From Ignelater luminosus (Eukaryota > Arthropoda > Insecta > Coleoptera > Elateridae): a stretch of 64,000 bases of DNA. The position numbers and the translations under genes were made by a program. Shown one piece after another: positions 23,354-34,640 of this stretch. Location of the stretch: the NCBI GenBank assembly GCA_011009095.1, contig VTPC01090697.1:207845-271844 (forward strand), in the 5' to 3' direction. The notes below the pieces were generated by a model. That model saw nothing but the letters and a program-made list of their open reading frames with translations. It made no database searches and was not told the DNA's origin. Each line of letters starts with the position of its first letter. The stretch's first letter is position 1.

Positions 23354-24340
23354 ATGACATCTAAAATCAAACGCAAAACTGTTCCTAAAGTATCAGATTG
23401 CATTGCATGCATGCTACGACCTCTCTTAACATTGATATCTACATTTGGACCGTACGCTACATGTGTGTATTGTCCACATTCTAGGCATCCAAGTTTGAAA
23501 GTAAGGTTTCTAAATTCTAAGAAACGATCAATAATTCTATCCTTATTAATTATACTCCAGGCAACACACATTATTTTTCATATTCACTATTATGTTAAGT
23601 TTGCTAGCTACAGGACAATAATAAAGGTTGGAACAGAATTCCTATTTTGTGTGATATCAGTTCTGGGTAGTATTTCTTGCATAACGAGGTATAATCTCAA
23701 ACTCACTGAATTAAATGGCATTGCGGCAATAATAGAGAATCGAAAATACTATGGATTTCAAACACTTCTAGATCAGAAAACTACAGAAACTTATATTAGA
23801 AGATCTTATCTGCTCGCATCTTCTTGTTTGGTTTCAGCAATTTACAGTTTATTGCACTCATATTACCAACAGTTTTATTCCCACATACTGTTGGGCATAT
23901 TAAGAGCATTTGTCTTGGCCTGTGCAATCTTTGCTGAACATATCATATATATGCAAGTTCTTTTTGAAATATGCATATATAAATTGCTATTTAAGAAATG
24001 TTTTGAAAAAATTAAAAGTGTCTTAATGGAAAATACTGATAACTCCAAACGAAACACGCAAAGAGCTTTAAAAAGATGTTCAAGAGCGATTCATTTGAAA
24101 CGATTAAACAACATGTACGTTAGTTTAATATGGTGTTATCGACAACTGACAGCATTCTTGCAACCTACAATCGTACTCATTTGGTTGATGATAGTAATCT
24201 TGATTATTCTGAGTGTCTTCATGTTATTACTTGTTTATATTGAAGGAATAGAACTGGACCCTTTATTGGAAGTAAGGATTTTTGGAAGTATTGTTTTCGT
24301 TATCATTGGCATAATGACGATAGAAGGAGTTTGTGGCCTG
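23354..24340 (+). CDS. Gustatory receptor gene 3, exon 1
   Basis: The large first exon (329 codons) of an intact gustatory receptor; the remaining exons are at 32697-33132, 8.36 kb away. ATG at 23354 (MTSKIKRKTVPKVSD) and donor GTAAGT at 24341 after CTG, phase 0. The frame is uninterrupted. It encodes CIACMLRPLL, then STFGPYATCVYCPHSRHPS: the RPLL...S..FG block is common to many insect receptors, but it is framed by C-x2-C and, 20 residues later, C-P-H-x2-H. Six hydrophobic segments are visible, including FLQPTIVLIWLMIVILIILS near the end, and an intracellular-loop-type block LFKKCFEKIKSVLMEN. It is clearly related to the exons at 41181 and 54445. Taste or internal chemosensing is expected; no ligand is inferable. 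Confidence 0.92.
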
Positions 24341-24479
24341 GTAAGTTGTTAACAAAAATGTTCTCTTGATGACAATTCAATTTACCTTATGTTTCATTTC
24401 TTTTTTTAAATCAAAAGTTTAGGTAAACAGAAAATAATATAACATAAACAATTCAACAAACAAAGAAAATAAAGTTGTC

Positions 24480-25560
24480 TCAAATAATGTCGAGAGATGT
24501 TAGGCTGAAAATTTAGCATCTCCAGTTTTTGGTCATCCATCAATAAATGCAACCTCGATGCATTTACTACTGTCAGGTTTAACATGTGTGTCCAAAAGAC
24601 CCATCACGATTTTTTTATTCTGATGCAGAAAATCCACATCTTCTACAACAGAATTGTAGTTGCTCAATTTTCTCTTGTTTTTCTTTGAACCAACGTTTCA
24701 CCTTGGAAAGCGGCATAGTTGTGTCATAGTTTGTAGCCATCATGACACACCTATTGTTCTTCCACTTCAAGAACAGCAGTTGATCTTGTTTTGCATATTG
24801 AAACTTAAAATATCATCGATCCTTCTTCATCATTTCTTCTTCACTGGACAGCGGACATTTCTCTGTGCGATTTTCTCCTACGGTTCCAGCAGCAGCTCTC
24901 CAGCCAAGTTTCTCAAGCTACTAAGTAAACGAAAACTTGTAAATTAGTTATCAAAGAAAACTATATGGGCAGATGGTTTACTAGCAGCTTCAAGTAATTC
25001 AAGAACTCCTTTGGAAACATGCGGCTTGACACCACAATATGTGTCGAATTTGTAGCAAAATTCTGTAGAAGAGCAAAGCACCCAATCTTTGTAACCGGCT
25101 TTCATTATCTGGTTTGTCCATACAGGTTCTTTATCTACAGGTCGTCGTTTTTTATTTCTAGGAATGTCATTACCAATGTTTATAATGCTGCCAAAGAAAT
25201 ATCATTTTCAGAGTCGTATATGTGGTCATCTAATGAAAATAATTCGACCTTCCTGAGTACGTCAAGTGGAAGGCTAGCGGTCTGTAGATCCTCCTCTGTA
25301 ATTTCTTCTGCATCAGTTTGATAGGCCGTGTCCGGTGGAATAATAACGATTTGAGCATGTTGTGCTTATACTTTCTTCCATAAAACAAATTCGAGTTTAT
25401 AGGTTCAGGATCCATTGTACCATCTATAAGTACCAAAAGCAAAAACGTTAGGTTGTTTCCGCCGTACTTAAACAAGTACACCTACATAAATTGGTTATTT
25501 AAGATAATGCAACAGTAAGTATACCATGTAACACTCACAAATTTTTAGTGATATTTTGCA
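24480..25560 (-). mobile_element. piggyBac-type transposase relic
   Basis: Read on the - strand from about 25481: an N-terminal part with MDPEPINSNLFYG; then HIVFFDNLFTSF-like sequence near 24990 (the 'DNLFTSF' block that contains a catalytic Asp of piggyBac); then WKNNRCVMMATNYDTTMPLS near 24760 and VKRWFKEKQEKIEQ, matching the piggyBac 'RWKDNRcVtmaTNFd...VkRwskkekk' segment. Stops and frameshifts throughout. A GC-poor tail continues to about 25690. Terminal repeats and TTAA duplications were not established. Confidence 0.7.
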
Positions 25561-25955
25561 GTCTCGGGTTATAAAATCGCAATAAACCGGCAGTAAAAAA
25601 AGGGCGCGAAATATACACACACACTTTTAGACACGATTTTAGGTTATGCCGGGTAAGCACTGAAGGTAATTCAGCAAACTACATTAGCTCATGAGAAAAG
25701 AATACTGCATTGCTAATTTAATATGCAAAACTGTCAACAGATGTCACATAATAAAATTTCTTTAATTATATAAGTACAGCAGCTGACCAAAATGGGTTAA
25801 AGAAACACTGCTATCAGGTTCTTGAGAGAATAGTGTTTGGATGTCTTATGCATTTATCGCTTCTCACTGACTGTGATTACACGTTTCTTTAAAAGTTTTG
25901 TTTTTTATTCATTTTGAAATTCTAAAGGTAATGGATTTAGCTATGCTTCCCCAAT

Positions 25956-27234
25956 ATGTTTCTTAATCTGATGCATACTAATGCTGATTTAAAACAGTTT
26001 TTATGGGCTGAATTAATAAATGCTGCTACACATGTACTTAATAGAACTAGTCCATCTAATATCAATGGAAAATTTCCCTTTGAATTGTGGTATGAAAAAG
26101 AGTCCTACATTAAGCATCTCAAAATCATTGGCTCTAACTGTTATGCCGATGTGCCCAAACCAAACAGAAAGAAAATAGATTCCAAAGTTATCAAGAGAAT
26201 TTTAATAATTTACGACATCGATGGATACGGAATCTGGTCTTCAGAACGAAACTTACTTATCAAAAGTCGTGTCGTTGTTTTTGATGAAAACCCAAAGGTA
26301 ATTGTTCGATATAGCTACCCCTAGGAAAATGACGTTTTGAGAGCACGTTTTTGGTATCAGCAGGTAGAGAATGACTCACAGAACACAATTAGGTGTCCGA
26401 AAGTCAAGAAGATTAATCCAATCTTGGTGAAACCAACAAAAACCAAACACGATTTATAAGCACATCTTAGGTTATGTTGCACGATACAAACAATGAAAAT
26501 GGCAACTAATTCAGCTACTGCGCACGCTTAAACCCCCTACTGCAGCATGAACCGCATATGAATGTTACGGTCGGTCGGGGGCGTAGTGAGGGTGTGGTTA
26601 GGTTAGAAAGAGTTAAAAGTTCATTTTGTAATGAATTCACCTAAGCTTGCGCGGGGTCAATGTTCTCCAGGTGATCTAGAGAAGTTGGGTTGTGGTACTG
26701 TCGGTTGGTACACTGTCGGAGAGTAGCACGAACGTACCCTCGATATTATAGTGTCATGGCTGTTGTTTTGCTAGTGAACTGTCAAGATCGTCTATTTTAG
26801 AAGTTTTTTAAAACTTTTCTAAGTGTTTGGAGCCAGAGGGGCCTTCCACAGGTGTCTTTTGATTCTCTGAATGTATATACATGCATTGGTAAAGTTAAAG
26901 TTTTTCAGTACAAGTTACCTCCTAGGGGTAGCTGTATCGAACTGCTACCAAATAATCACAAGAAGATCAAAATAAAGCTGGTGAAGATGAACTAGATTCA
27001 GATAATGAAGGTGAAGATAATTTTGATGAAACTTCTGGAGATACAATTATATTGAATAACAAAGAAGTTAACTGAAGCTTCCTGAAAAGTAATTTTGTTA
27101 TGTAGAGCGATACTGTTTGAAGTGATCATGTTGTACCATCAACTTATGCTGAAGCTGCTCTGAGTGAAGATAGTTCTGAATGGAAGAAACCTATGCATCT
27201 TGAAATACAGTCACTGATGAAAAACAAATTCGGG
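25956..27234 (+). mobile_element. Ty1/copia fragment, left part (integrase end to RT start)
   Basis: 25956-26324 encodes the C-terminal integrase region of a copia element: DLKQFLWAELINAATHVLNR, then PFELWYEKESYIKHLKIIGS and RKKIDSKVIKRILIIY, matching the 'aeAvntAvyllNR...pyElWyg.kP.lshLrvFG' block. After an inserted 639-bp TIR element, 26945-27234 continues with the acidic linker and PSTYAEAALSEDSSEWKKPM, the start of the copia reverse transcriptase. It then stops at the RTE insertion. The right part is at 29995-30440. Confidence 0.83.
26304..26942. mobile_element. TIR-bounded insert (MITE-like) inside the copia element
   Basis: About 639 bp bounded by 22-bp terminal inverted repeats at 26304-26325 and 26921-26942 that match at 21 of 22 positions; the core is AGCTACCCCTAGG. 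It splits the copia coding sequence between the integrase end and the RT start. It has no readable coding capacity, so it looks like a non-autonomous DNA element. The target duplication is ambiguous because the outermost bases form TCGA on both sides: TCGA could be a 4-bp duplication or part of the repeats. Superfamily not assigned. Confidence 0.6.
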
Positions 27235-29990
27235 TCTGGTCTGGCCTCGTAAGAGGGTTTGGTCACCATGGTGTCTGCTATTTTAGTCAGACGCTCATAC
27301 TGTCTTAGCTAGTCTTGCTCCACCTTTTTCAACCGGACTCTCACTTCCACAATGCTGCGGATGGTGTCATTTCTTCGGGTTTTGCACTCGATGCTCCTCA
27401 GAAAACGCATCTCTATAGCCTGAAATATGTCGCGGTTTTATTTCCCCAGGTTCCAGCTCTTTCTCTCATAGGGAATTGAGGGGGCAATCTTGCCCGATTC
27501 GTGAATTACGGAGACACGGTAATTAAAACTTTCTACTTGTTTCTATTTAGCACCATATATGTAAATGCTGTGTGTTATGCCCCTGTGTCGTGAAAGGATC
27601 ATAGTTTTCGTTTTATCGGTACTAATCTTCATGTCACATTTTAGAAGCTCTTCGTTCCACACGCTCAGGTTGTCTTGAAGGTCTCTAGCAGATCCAGCAA
27701 GAAAGCTAACGTCATCTTCAAAAGCAAGTTTAGAAAACCTCACTTGAATCATTTTCCAGTGATCTACTCAAAATGGTTTGATATGGGGACGGCACCTTTT
27801 CACCGCACTGTCCATCATAATGACAAACAGCAGAGGGCTGAGGATGTAGCCCTGCCTCAGACTTTTGGTAGAGTAGAAGTCGGATGATGCCGTATTCCCT
27901 GTCCTTACAGAGTTTCTACAGTCATTGTATTTGCTCTTTATTGCTTCGACAAGGTGTTTGTTTACACCGTAATCCTTCAGGGTCCGCCAGAGACGAGTCT
28001 TCGGTATATGATCAAAAGTTTTTTCCAGGTTTATGAAGGCGCAGTGGATGCTCTTCTGGTACTTAGCCGCCTTTTCGCCCAATTGTCTTATTGAGAAGAT
28101 CAGGTCTCGAGTACCTTTAACTTCCAGGATGCAGCACAGCTTGACGCCTTCTCTCGAGCATTCTACAATATACCTTGCCAGTGACACTTAGTAAAGATAT
28201 ACCTTGGTAATTTCTACAATCTCTCCCATCACCTTTCTTGATTATGGGGACAGCAATAGAAACTTTCCAATCGTTAGGTAGCTTCTTACGAATCTTTAGG
28301 TACTTAACCAATTCTGGTGATATATTGTTGTGGCCAGCTGTCTTTCCGGTCTTCATCTTTTTGGGAGCTGTGTCAAACTCCCCCTTAGAAAAAGGTTATG
28401 GTACTGTGTCCAACGTTACCAGGGGTTCCGTCTCAAGTGCAGTATCTGTCGTCCCTAAAAGTTCCATGAAATGTTCTCCCCATCACTTCATCATCTCTTC
28501 CTCTTCTTAGAACACTTTCTCGGCCTAATCTTTTATTTGTTTAATATGGCACCCTGACTCTTTTTTCATTTGACAAACAATCTTGCTCAGAATTTTTTTT
28601 ATTTTCATGCCAAATTACTTCCACGACTGCTCTTGAGCCTTCTTCACCCCATCTCTGGCTGCTCTACTCCGTTCCTTGTACCTACCGTTTACTTACTCCT
28701 TAAACCTTCCTTTCTTGAGATTGATTTCCCTTTTAACCTCATTGTTCCACCACTGTCTTTTCTTTTCCCTTTTCTTGTTCACCCTACTCTTGTCACATAC
28801 CTGCTCTGCGACCTCCAAGAGTACCTGCTTGAAAGTTTGTCAGAGTTCCGCAAGTCCTACTTGATTAGTTATCTTCTGCTCAACAGCTTGGACAAACTCT
28901 TCTCTTACTTCGAGTGATCTTAACTTGTAATCATTTATCTTGAATTTGGGCTCCCTATTAACTGGCTATTTCTTACGGTTATGGTTTGCCACTTTCCCAC
29001 CATCCGACATCTTCAATTTGTCTTCCAGAAAATAGTGGTCTGTACTTAGTTCCATGCCTCTTCTGATTCTCACATCTATAATTCGACCCTTTTGGCGTCG
29101 TCTAACCAGTATCTAATCTATATTTGATTTTTCATTTCTCTCTTTCGAAATTTTGTTGTACTGATGAATTTTCTTGTGAGGGTAGAACGTATTTGTTACA
29201 GTCAAGTCATTGGCTACACAAAGGTCAAGAATACTTTTTCCATTTTTGCTTAAAACACTCGGACATTCACTAAATCTTCCGACTACTTCTTTATTTGCAG
29301 CATGATTACTTCCCACTTTTCCATTAAGATCTTCCATAACCATGACATTGCCGCAATACTCGTTGATGGTCTCCTGGAGCTGATTGAAGAACTGGTCTTT
29401 TTCAGCTATCGTCGCGTCTTTATTTGGCCCGTAGGCAGCAGTGATAGCCTCGTCCTTCAAACTAAAACCATTAATCTTTCACTTATAAAGCGCCTCCTGA
29501 CAACATTATTCACCAAATTATTGAAAACCATAAAGGCCACACCACCCCTGGTTCTTTCATATCGTGGAACTCCTCAGTAAAACATTGCATACCTATCGTC
29601 CGCCTCTTCAACTCCTTGATCTTTCTTTTTAGTCTTTGTTAGTGCAACTAAATATGTGGATTTGATATTTTCTTTTAGTTCATTCGTCAACTTTGGTTTC
29701 TTCTGCCATAAATTTCTTCTTAGATTCCATGTTCCGATTTTAATGAATTCATATCCGCGCCTGGTCGTGATCAAGGGCAATCTGGTTTACTGCTATTAAG
29801 GCTTTAAATAGTAGATTTTCAGGCCTGAGGGTAATTAATCCGCAGAATCCAATCACAGTGGAGGGACTGCCTCTTAGGCGTCTGTGTCCACCTGCCCCAG
29901 AGGGCTGTCTGGTAGTTCAGGGTTGGTTGATCTTCTGACGCTTTACTTCCTAAGACATTCGTAGGCACTCAGGAACAAGGCCTGATATTG
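27235..29990 (-). mobile_element. RTE-clade LINE, decayed, nested in copia
   Basis: Read on the - strand, right to left: 29780-29574 endonuclease start (IKIGTWNLRRNLWQKKPKL); 29460-29113 endonuclease middle (GNVMVMEDLNGKVGSNHAAN, then LCVANDLTVTNTFYPHKKIH); 28356-28117 RT entry (TAGHNNISPELVKYLK, NYQGISLLSVTGKVYCRML); 28187-27768 RT core (FDHIPKTRLWRTLKDYGVNK, LRQGYILSPLLF); 27752-27543 catalytic box FEDDVSFLAGS, where Ala of F/YADD is Glu; and 27490-27240 the C-terminal block (QAIEMRFLRSIE). Frameshifts and stops separate the blocks. It is nearly full length and interrupts the copia element. Confidence 0.85.
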
Positions 29991-29994
29991 CCTA

Positions 29995-30440
29995 AGTTGT
30001 TAGTGTAGCTTCTATTAGAAAATCCTACATGGAAGGACTGGACGCCCAAAAGACTATTTCGTTATTTAAATGGAACTGCTAATCTTGGTCTTTTGTATAA
30101 ACGTGAATATAAAGTTGGCATTCTTGAATCTTTCAGTGATGCTGATCATGGGGGTGATAAAGGTACTGGAAGGTCAACTTCAGGCGTAGTTCGCACTTCT
30201 TGGCTCGGTCAGAAACAGCCATCTGTGTCTATTTCTACCACAGAAGCGGAAGTGGTGGCAGCAATTGAGACAGCTAGAAAAATAGTCTGATTGAAGCGTT
30301 TGGTAAACGAAATTTCAAATGTGAACACCCTTGTGCTTCAAACTGACAATTAGGTAGCCAGAAGACTTGCTGAAAGCTCTGAATATTACAAGCACACTAA
30401 AGTTATTAGTCTAGAACATAATTACTAAACCATCCGCAAA
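29995..30440 (+). mobile_element. Ty1/copia fragment, right part (RNase H)
   Basis: Continues the copia element left of the RTE insertion. It encodes LFRYLNGTANLGLLYKREYK, then SFSDADHGGDKGTGRSTSG and SVSISTTEAEVVAAIETARK, matching the copia RNase H ('RYLkGT...gysDaDwAgd..drkStsGyvf...kQ..valSStEAEyvA'). The reverse transcriptase core that should lie between the two copia pieces is absent, so the element had lost it before or during the RTE insertion. The frame has a stop at 30288, and a decayed C-terminus reaches about 30440. LTRs not recognised. Confidence 0.82.
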
Positions 30441-32500
30441 CTTGTAGGGAAAAATAAACTCCTTTTAGTGCTTTGGCGCCGGGGTGTCGTTTTCTTAATT
30501 CTACGATGACTATCGGTAAAACGTAGTTGGTAAAATACCAGTAAGGGCGGTGGTGGAAAAGAGCGTCGAATCTTGGTTTCGTTGCCTCGTTGAAGACGAC
30601 TTTCAAGTTAGATATTTGCCCCAAAGTTATTTTTTGGCGATAAAGCCTTTATACGAACCAACTCGGCCTCGGGGGCCAAGTTTGATCACGTTAATGTACA
30701 GAATCTAGGTCTCGCGTCTTTTTTGTAGTCTTCCCAATAGCTAAGCACTTGTGTTTGTCAATGTAGTAGCTGCATTCGTGCAAGTGGAATTAGGTGCCGA
30801 CATACATTCCGTAACTGACAGCCCGGGCTATGTAATGGCAATGGGCTAGCCAGAGCGCTCTTGAGTTTTTTGAAAGCGAGAGCTTTCAAAGTTCCCCAAA
30901 ACCATTTTTTCTTAATAGCTAACCGCTCTGTTAGAAGGGTAGCGAGCCATGCGACGTCGGGAACGTAATGACCAGTTACAGAGTTCTTTCTTGTTTTTTG
31001 GTGGCGTCGCGTCGCTTTTCCAACTTGTTAGAGATGTGGCCAACGAAACCAACGTATTTACTCTTGGTGGCACCAAAGCGCCAGTCCATGTATCCGAAGT
31101 CTCTCGAATATTGGTTCGAATTATGAGTATAGGATGAAATTATCCAGGTAAAGAAAGACAGGTAAGCCCCGATTCTTTAAGGCCAAAGGGCATAACCTTA
31201 AACTGATGGAGTGCAATGTATTGGCGGCTAGCTTTCTCTATGGGTACCTGTTATTCAGTATTCTGTCTTCAACTCAATTGACAACAGCACCTGCTTATGT
31301 CTCAGGTATCGGACAGTCCCCTGATCGATGAAAAGCGGTGTCGCTTCATCGCCAGTCACCCAAAACTTGAGCTTCTCTTCCTTTTTCTTCACGATGACTT
31401 GATGAAGCGTAGTTGAAATTTTGTGTTCAGTTGTCTAGGTCTTAGACATTTCCCGTTCCTCGTTGAAAACTTACGTGAAATTGGTGAGCATACGACGGAA
31501 TTTCGGCTCGTGCTCTAATTCAGCTTCTTCTTCAGTCTTCTGAGTAGATTCAGTAGTGGACTAGGGTTCGTTCCGTCGTTTCTAAGTGGTTCGTTGATTA
31601 TCAAGAAATTTGTACCCGAGAATAACGGTATCTCGCGATTTGTCCGTCACCAGGAACTCGGTGAATTCTGTAACCGTGGGCTGTCGGTGAGATTCGTAAA
31701 GACGGTGCGAAACTGCAGGGCTACGAAAAACGCGCCAACGGCGTAATCACGCATGAAACTGGGATTCGCTCTGGTCCAGATTGGAGTCATTGCAAGGGTG
31801 GTGGTAATTCTTATTAACTTCAGTGGTGCTGCTGGGTTGTTGTTCTATTCAGTGGTCGCTTGAAAGAAGGCAGTATAGCTCTGTGCAGTCTTTTTGTTAA
31901 TGGTAGTAAGGGCAGAGACTGAGTACGAGCACCTATTGTTCAGTTGCTGGTGTTACGTATTTCTCCGGCAATTGTTTTCTCTTTATAAACTTTGTCACCG
32001 GTTAGTCGTAGCCTTGTGGATTTGCTATCATATCGGGAGATGAAAGCGTCTTTCAGTTCTTTTAAAATTGTGATAAGGAGCTTTGCTGCTGCTTTCATTC
32101 TGCAGTGTTGCCACGGAACTGGACTGTTTGAGTGGAACTTTCTTGCGGGCGTTTTGAAAACTATTGAGTAATTCTCTTGTGTACTTGTTGACTAGTTAAT
32201 TGATACTGGATCGCTGAATATCCCACGTTGACGGCGGCAGCGCTGCTTTTTTCGAGGGGTGTCTACGTTATTCCACTAATTCTTGCGCTTCGCCTATGCT
32301 CAGAAAGTGGTGGTCTTCCTTGACGATGGCCACCAAGTGGAGGCAAGCTCCGTGTGGATATTTTTATTGCAGTTAGATTTCTGTTTTGTTTACTTTATAG
32401 CATCTTTCGACGTTAGAAAAGTAGCAAAAATTAAAGAGCATTTTCTCATGTGGGAAACTATTGGCTGGTAGCTGTAGAGTTTTTCCAAACAACTTTTGAA
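30440..32500 (-). mobile_element. Second Ty3/gypsy pol relic in the intron
   Basis: Heavily broken - strand sequence. Near 31550-31480 it reads EEEAELEHEPKFRRMLTNFT, then at about 31430-31370 VIVKKKEEKLKF (the 'vVkKKdGk.R' entry to RT), LLSIELKTEY at about 31290-31260 ('SSiDLksGYwQi') and FKVMPFGLKESG at about 31195 ('FkvmPFGL'). The tether/RNase H part KKWFWGTLKALAFKKLKSAL lies near 30900-30840. 31830-32500 is GC-rich and would be the gag/protease side but is unreadable. Frameshifts in almost every block. Different family from the gypsy at 15180-18170, judged by wording. Confidence 0.62.
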
Positions 32501-32696
32501 CTTTGTGCGGGATAAAATTTTATATAACGAAGTTTTTACCAGACGAGTTTTACAACCTTGAATATGACGGCAGGTCTACTGTCAAATAAAAGTTACTAAA
32601 AGCAAGCTGTTTACACTTTAATTTTTTTGAACACAATATAACCCCCTTCATTATAATAATTTTAACAGTAACTTTAACTTACAAGTTTTATTTTAG

Positions 32697-33132
32697 AGCG
32701 ACGAAATATTGTCATTTTTATTAAAGTATCCGATTAGTAAATTAAGTACAGAAGAAGCGGTGCAGGTAATTAGCAACCGTTTCAAGATTTAGAGGTTTTG
32801 TTGTACGGTTTGGATTTTAGGTGGAAACGCTTATAACGACTTTGCATCGTCAAAAGCCTGAATTTAAAGCGTCGGACTTTTTTACAGTTAATGCGAGATT
32901 TCTCGCTTCTGTAAGTATAATTTGATAGTTAATAAATAAATAATTTTTTGTGTATTCTGATCGGAAAGCCTTACAGAATCACCTGGAGATTTATTTTCTT
33001 GCAATTATAATATTTTGAATTTTAATCATAATCTTTCTGTTGCAGATATCTGGATCAGTTGTGACATATGTATTGGTAGCGTTGCAGTTTCATATATCCT
33101 GGACAAGAGAAAAACAGCCAAATGAAATTTAA
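32697..33132 (+). CDS. Gustatory receptor gene 3, exons 2-4
   Basis: Three short exons completing the receptor whose exon 1 is at 23354-24340. Exon 2 is 32697-32765 (SDEILSFLLKYPISKLSTEE), exon 3 is 32821-32910 (VETLITTLHRQKPEFKASDF) and exon 4 is 33046-33132 (ISGSVVTYVLVALQFHISW then a 9-residue tail). All junctions are phase 0 with TTTTAG/TTGCAG acceptors and GTAATT/GTAAGT donors. Exon 4 holds the intact TYVLVALQF signature and the seventh membrane segment. The assembled protein would be about 410 residues. An AATAAA lies at 33250, 118 bp past the stop. Pairing with the exon 1 at 23354 is inferred from order, phase and absence of another first exon between them; no transcript evidence is available here. 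Confidence 0.9.
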
Positions 33133-33249
33133 AATGCACGTTGTTTTATCTTTATTTTTCAGTAAAGTAAAGTAAGAAATTATAAACTTGACTTTTAGTA
33201 ATAGAATCCGATAAGACTTGATGTCAATTGTATGTGTATTATTCAAACC

Positions 33250-33255
33250 AATAAA
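33250..33255 (+). terminator. Polyadenylation signal of gustatory receptor gene 3
   Basis: AATAAA 118 bp after the stop at 33132. Plausible by position. Confidence 0.45.
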
Positions 33256-33739
33256 CGTAGTTATTTATTTGGTGCCAATTCGTAATTTATAATTGACTCA
33301 CCCCGAACGATAGAAGGTTTTTCTACGCAATTAATTAATTGCTTTTTGATTGCATACTACATACTTTCAAATCTCAATAAAGTTTTACTTATGAATACGG
33401 TGAATAAGATGAACAATAAAAATAGAATGATATAATTGCGTTACATAATATTATATCTAAGGACTGTGTGATAAATATCGTAAGCAAAAAACTATAAAAG
33501 TTCTAAAAGATAAAGTAGTATAACATAAAGATATTGTTTAGCAATTTATTTACTTCCTGCATTGATCTTCTTATCGCTTTATTTATACTACTCGGTGATA
33601 TTGTTACTCAACATATATAATTACATAGACAGTACCAATTATCTAATGGTAATTTATTTATTAATTTTGTTGATTGTTTCATTACATTTCTTTACACTAC
33701 TTGTTAATGTTTTCTGTATTTGTAAGTAATTACACAAGT
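33256..33739. other. Intergenic, no gene seen
   Basis: AT-rich sequence between the end of gene 3 and the truncated receptor exon. The upstream half of that exon could not be found here. Confidence 0.5.
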
Positions 33740-33868
33740 AATTACTACTTGGCAGTTTTCAACTGTGATGGTGAAAATAAAAGAGATCCACTGTTTGAAA
33801 TTAGAATCTGCGAAACTTTCCTTGTAGTTGTGGTTACTCTAATTGTAATGGAAAGAATTTACAACGAA
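33740..33868 (+). pseudogene. Gustatory receptor exon-1 relic (3' end only)
   Basis: The last ~43 codons of a receptor first exon: NYYLAVFNCDGENKRDPLFE, then ETFLVVVVTLIVMERIYNE before GTAAGTTCTT. It aligns with the end of the exon at 41181 (FYVFLLVCDGEIKGDLLLMV... ERLYNT before GTAAGTTCTT) and with the exon at 54445. The donor is preserved. The upstream ~290 codons are missing: sequence left of 33740 shows no receptor similarity. A surrounding open frame starting at 33674 is coincidental. No exons 2-4 follow before the next relic at 40085. Nonfunctional alone. Confidence 0.78.
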
Positions 33869-34640
33869 GTAAGTTCTTAATTGCTTTCTTTTACTTTTAT
33901 GATCTAATTGTAAGTGCTAGAAAAATCATCGTCTGTAAAATACATTGTCAGTATTATATATCAGGTGGCCTAATAAAAAAGGATGTCACTGGCTAATAGT
34001 CAGTTAACTGCACCGCCCATTTTATTGTTACGGTGTGGTCAAAAGCTTGCGCATGTTATGTACTCAGTAATAATATAACAAGCTGCATTGTGACAGTTCT
34101 AATAGAGATTGGTTTTCCAAAGGCTTTTTGGAACAGGAAAATACTATGTTTTTCCATGTTCTTGATAAAAATTTTGCTCCTCTAGAAATTTGCTACTCCG
34201 TCACTTAGAGTGATTCTAGATAAATTGTTTCTGCAATAGTAAAAGCCTCATTGTAGTTACATGTAAGTCCAGTAAGGTTATATTTTCAGGCAAGAAAACA
34301 GGTATATGCAAAACTTTACCTATTTAGCTCTCTAGAAAGCTAATGGAGGGTAACCGAATACATCCTGTTTTATGACATTGTTCGACGCGTGTTTAGATTT
34401 AGCTCTCCTAAGAAGGTAAATGAAGGGCAAAGTATAACCTTAGACTACCGAAAGGTGAACAGTTTCCAAGTAAAGGGAAATACTACTCAAAAGGGTTAAA
34501 AGAAGAAGAACACTATAGCGTTGTGTTTATTGTTTATTTTATTCATTCCTGCAAGAAAAGATTGTTGAGATCTGGAAGTTTCTCTGAAATTAAAAAGTCA
34601 AATGATTGCATTGTGTGAGTAAACTACATACATAATCCAG
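33869..34640. other. Unassigned, no gene seen
   Basis: Begins as intron-like sequence after the relic donor, then from about 33960 becomes mixed repeat-like sequence with no readable protein. Confidence 0.4.

Larger units (their letters stand above)
24341..32696. other. Intron 1 of gustatory receptor gene 3, filled with transposons
   Basis: Intron of 8356 bp, GT at 24341 and AG at 32695-32696. The corresponding intron of gene 2 is only 71 bp. Contents in order: about 140 bp of AT-rich intron, a piggyBac relic (-), a Ty1/copia fragment (+) interrupted by a TIR-bounded insert and by an RTE LINE (-), then a Ty3/gypsy pol relic (-). The last 200 bp (32500-32696) return to AT-rich intron sequence. 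Confidence 0.8.

Noticed and set aside
33674-33880. 68-codon ORF as a small membrane protein gene
   Set aside because: Its second half is the end of a receptor exon running through the donor; the first half is unrelated AT-rich sequence.
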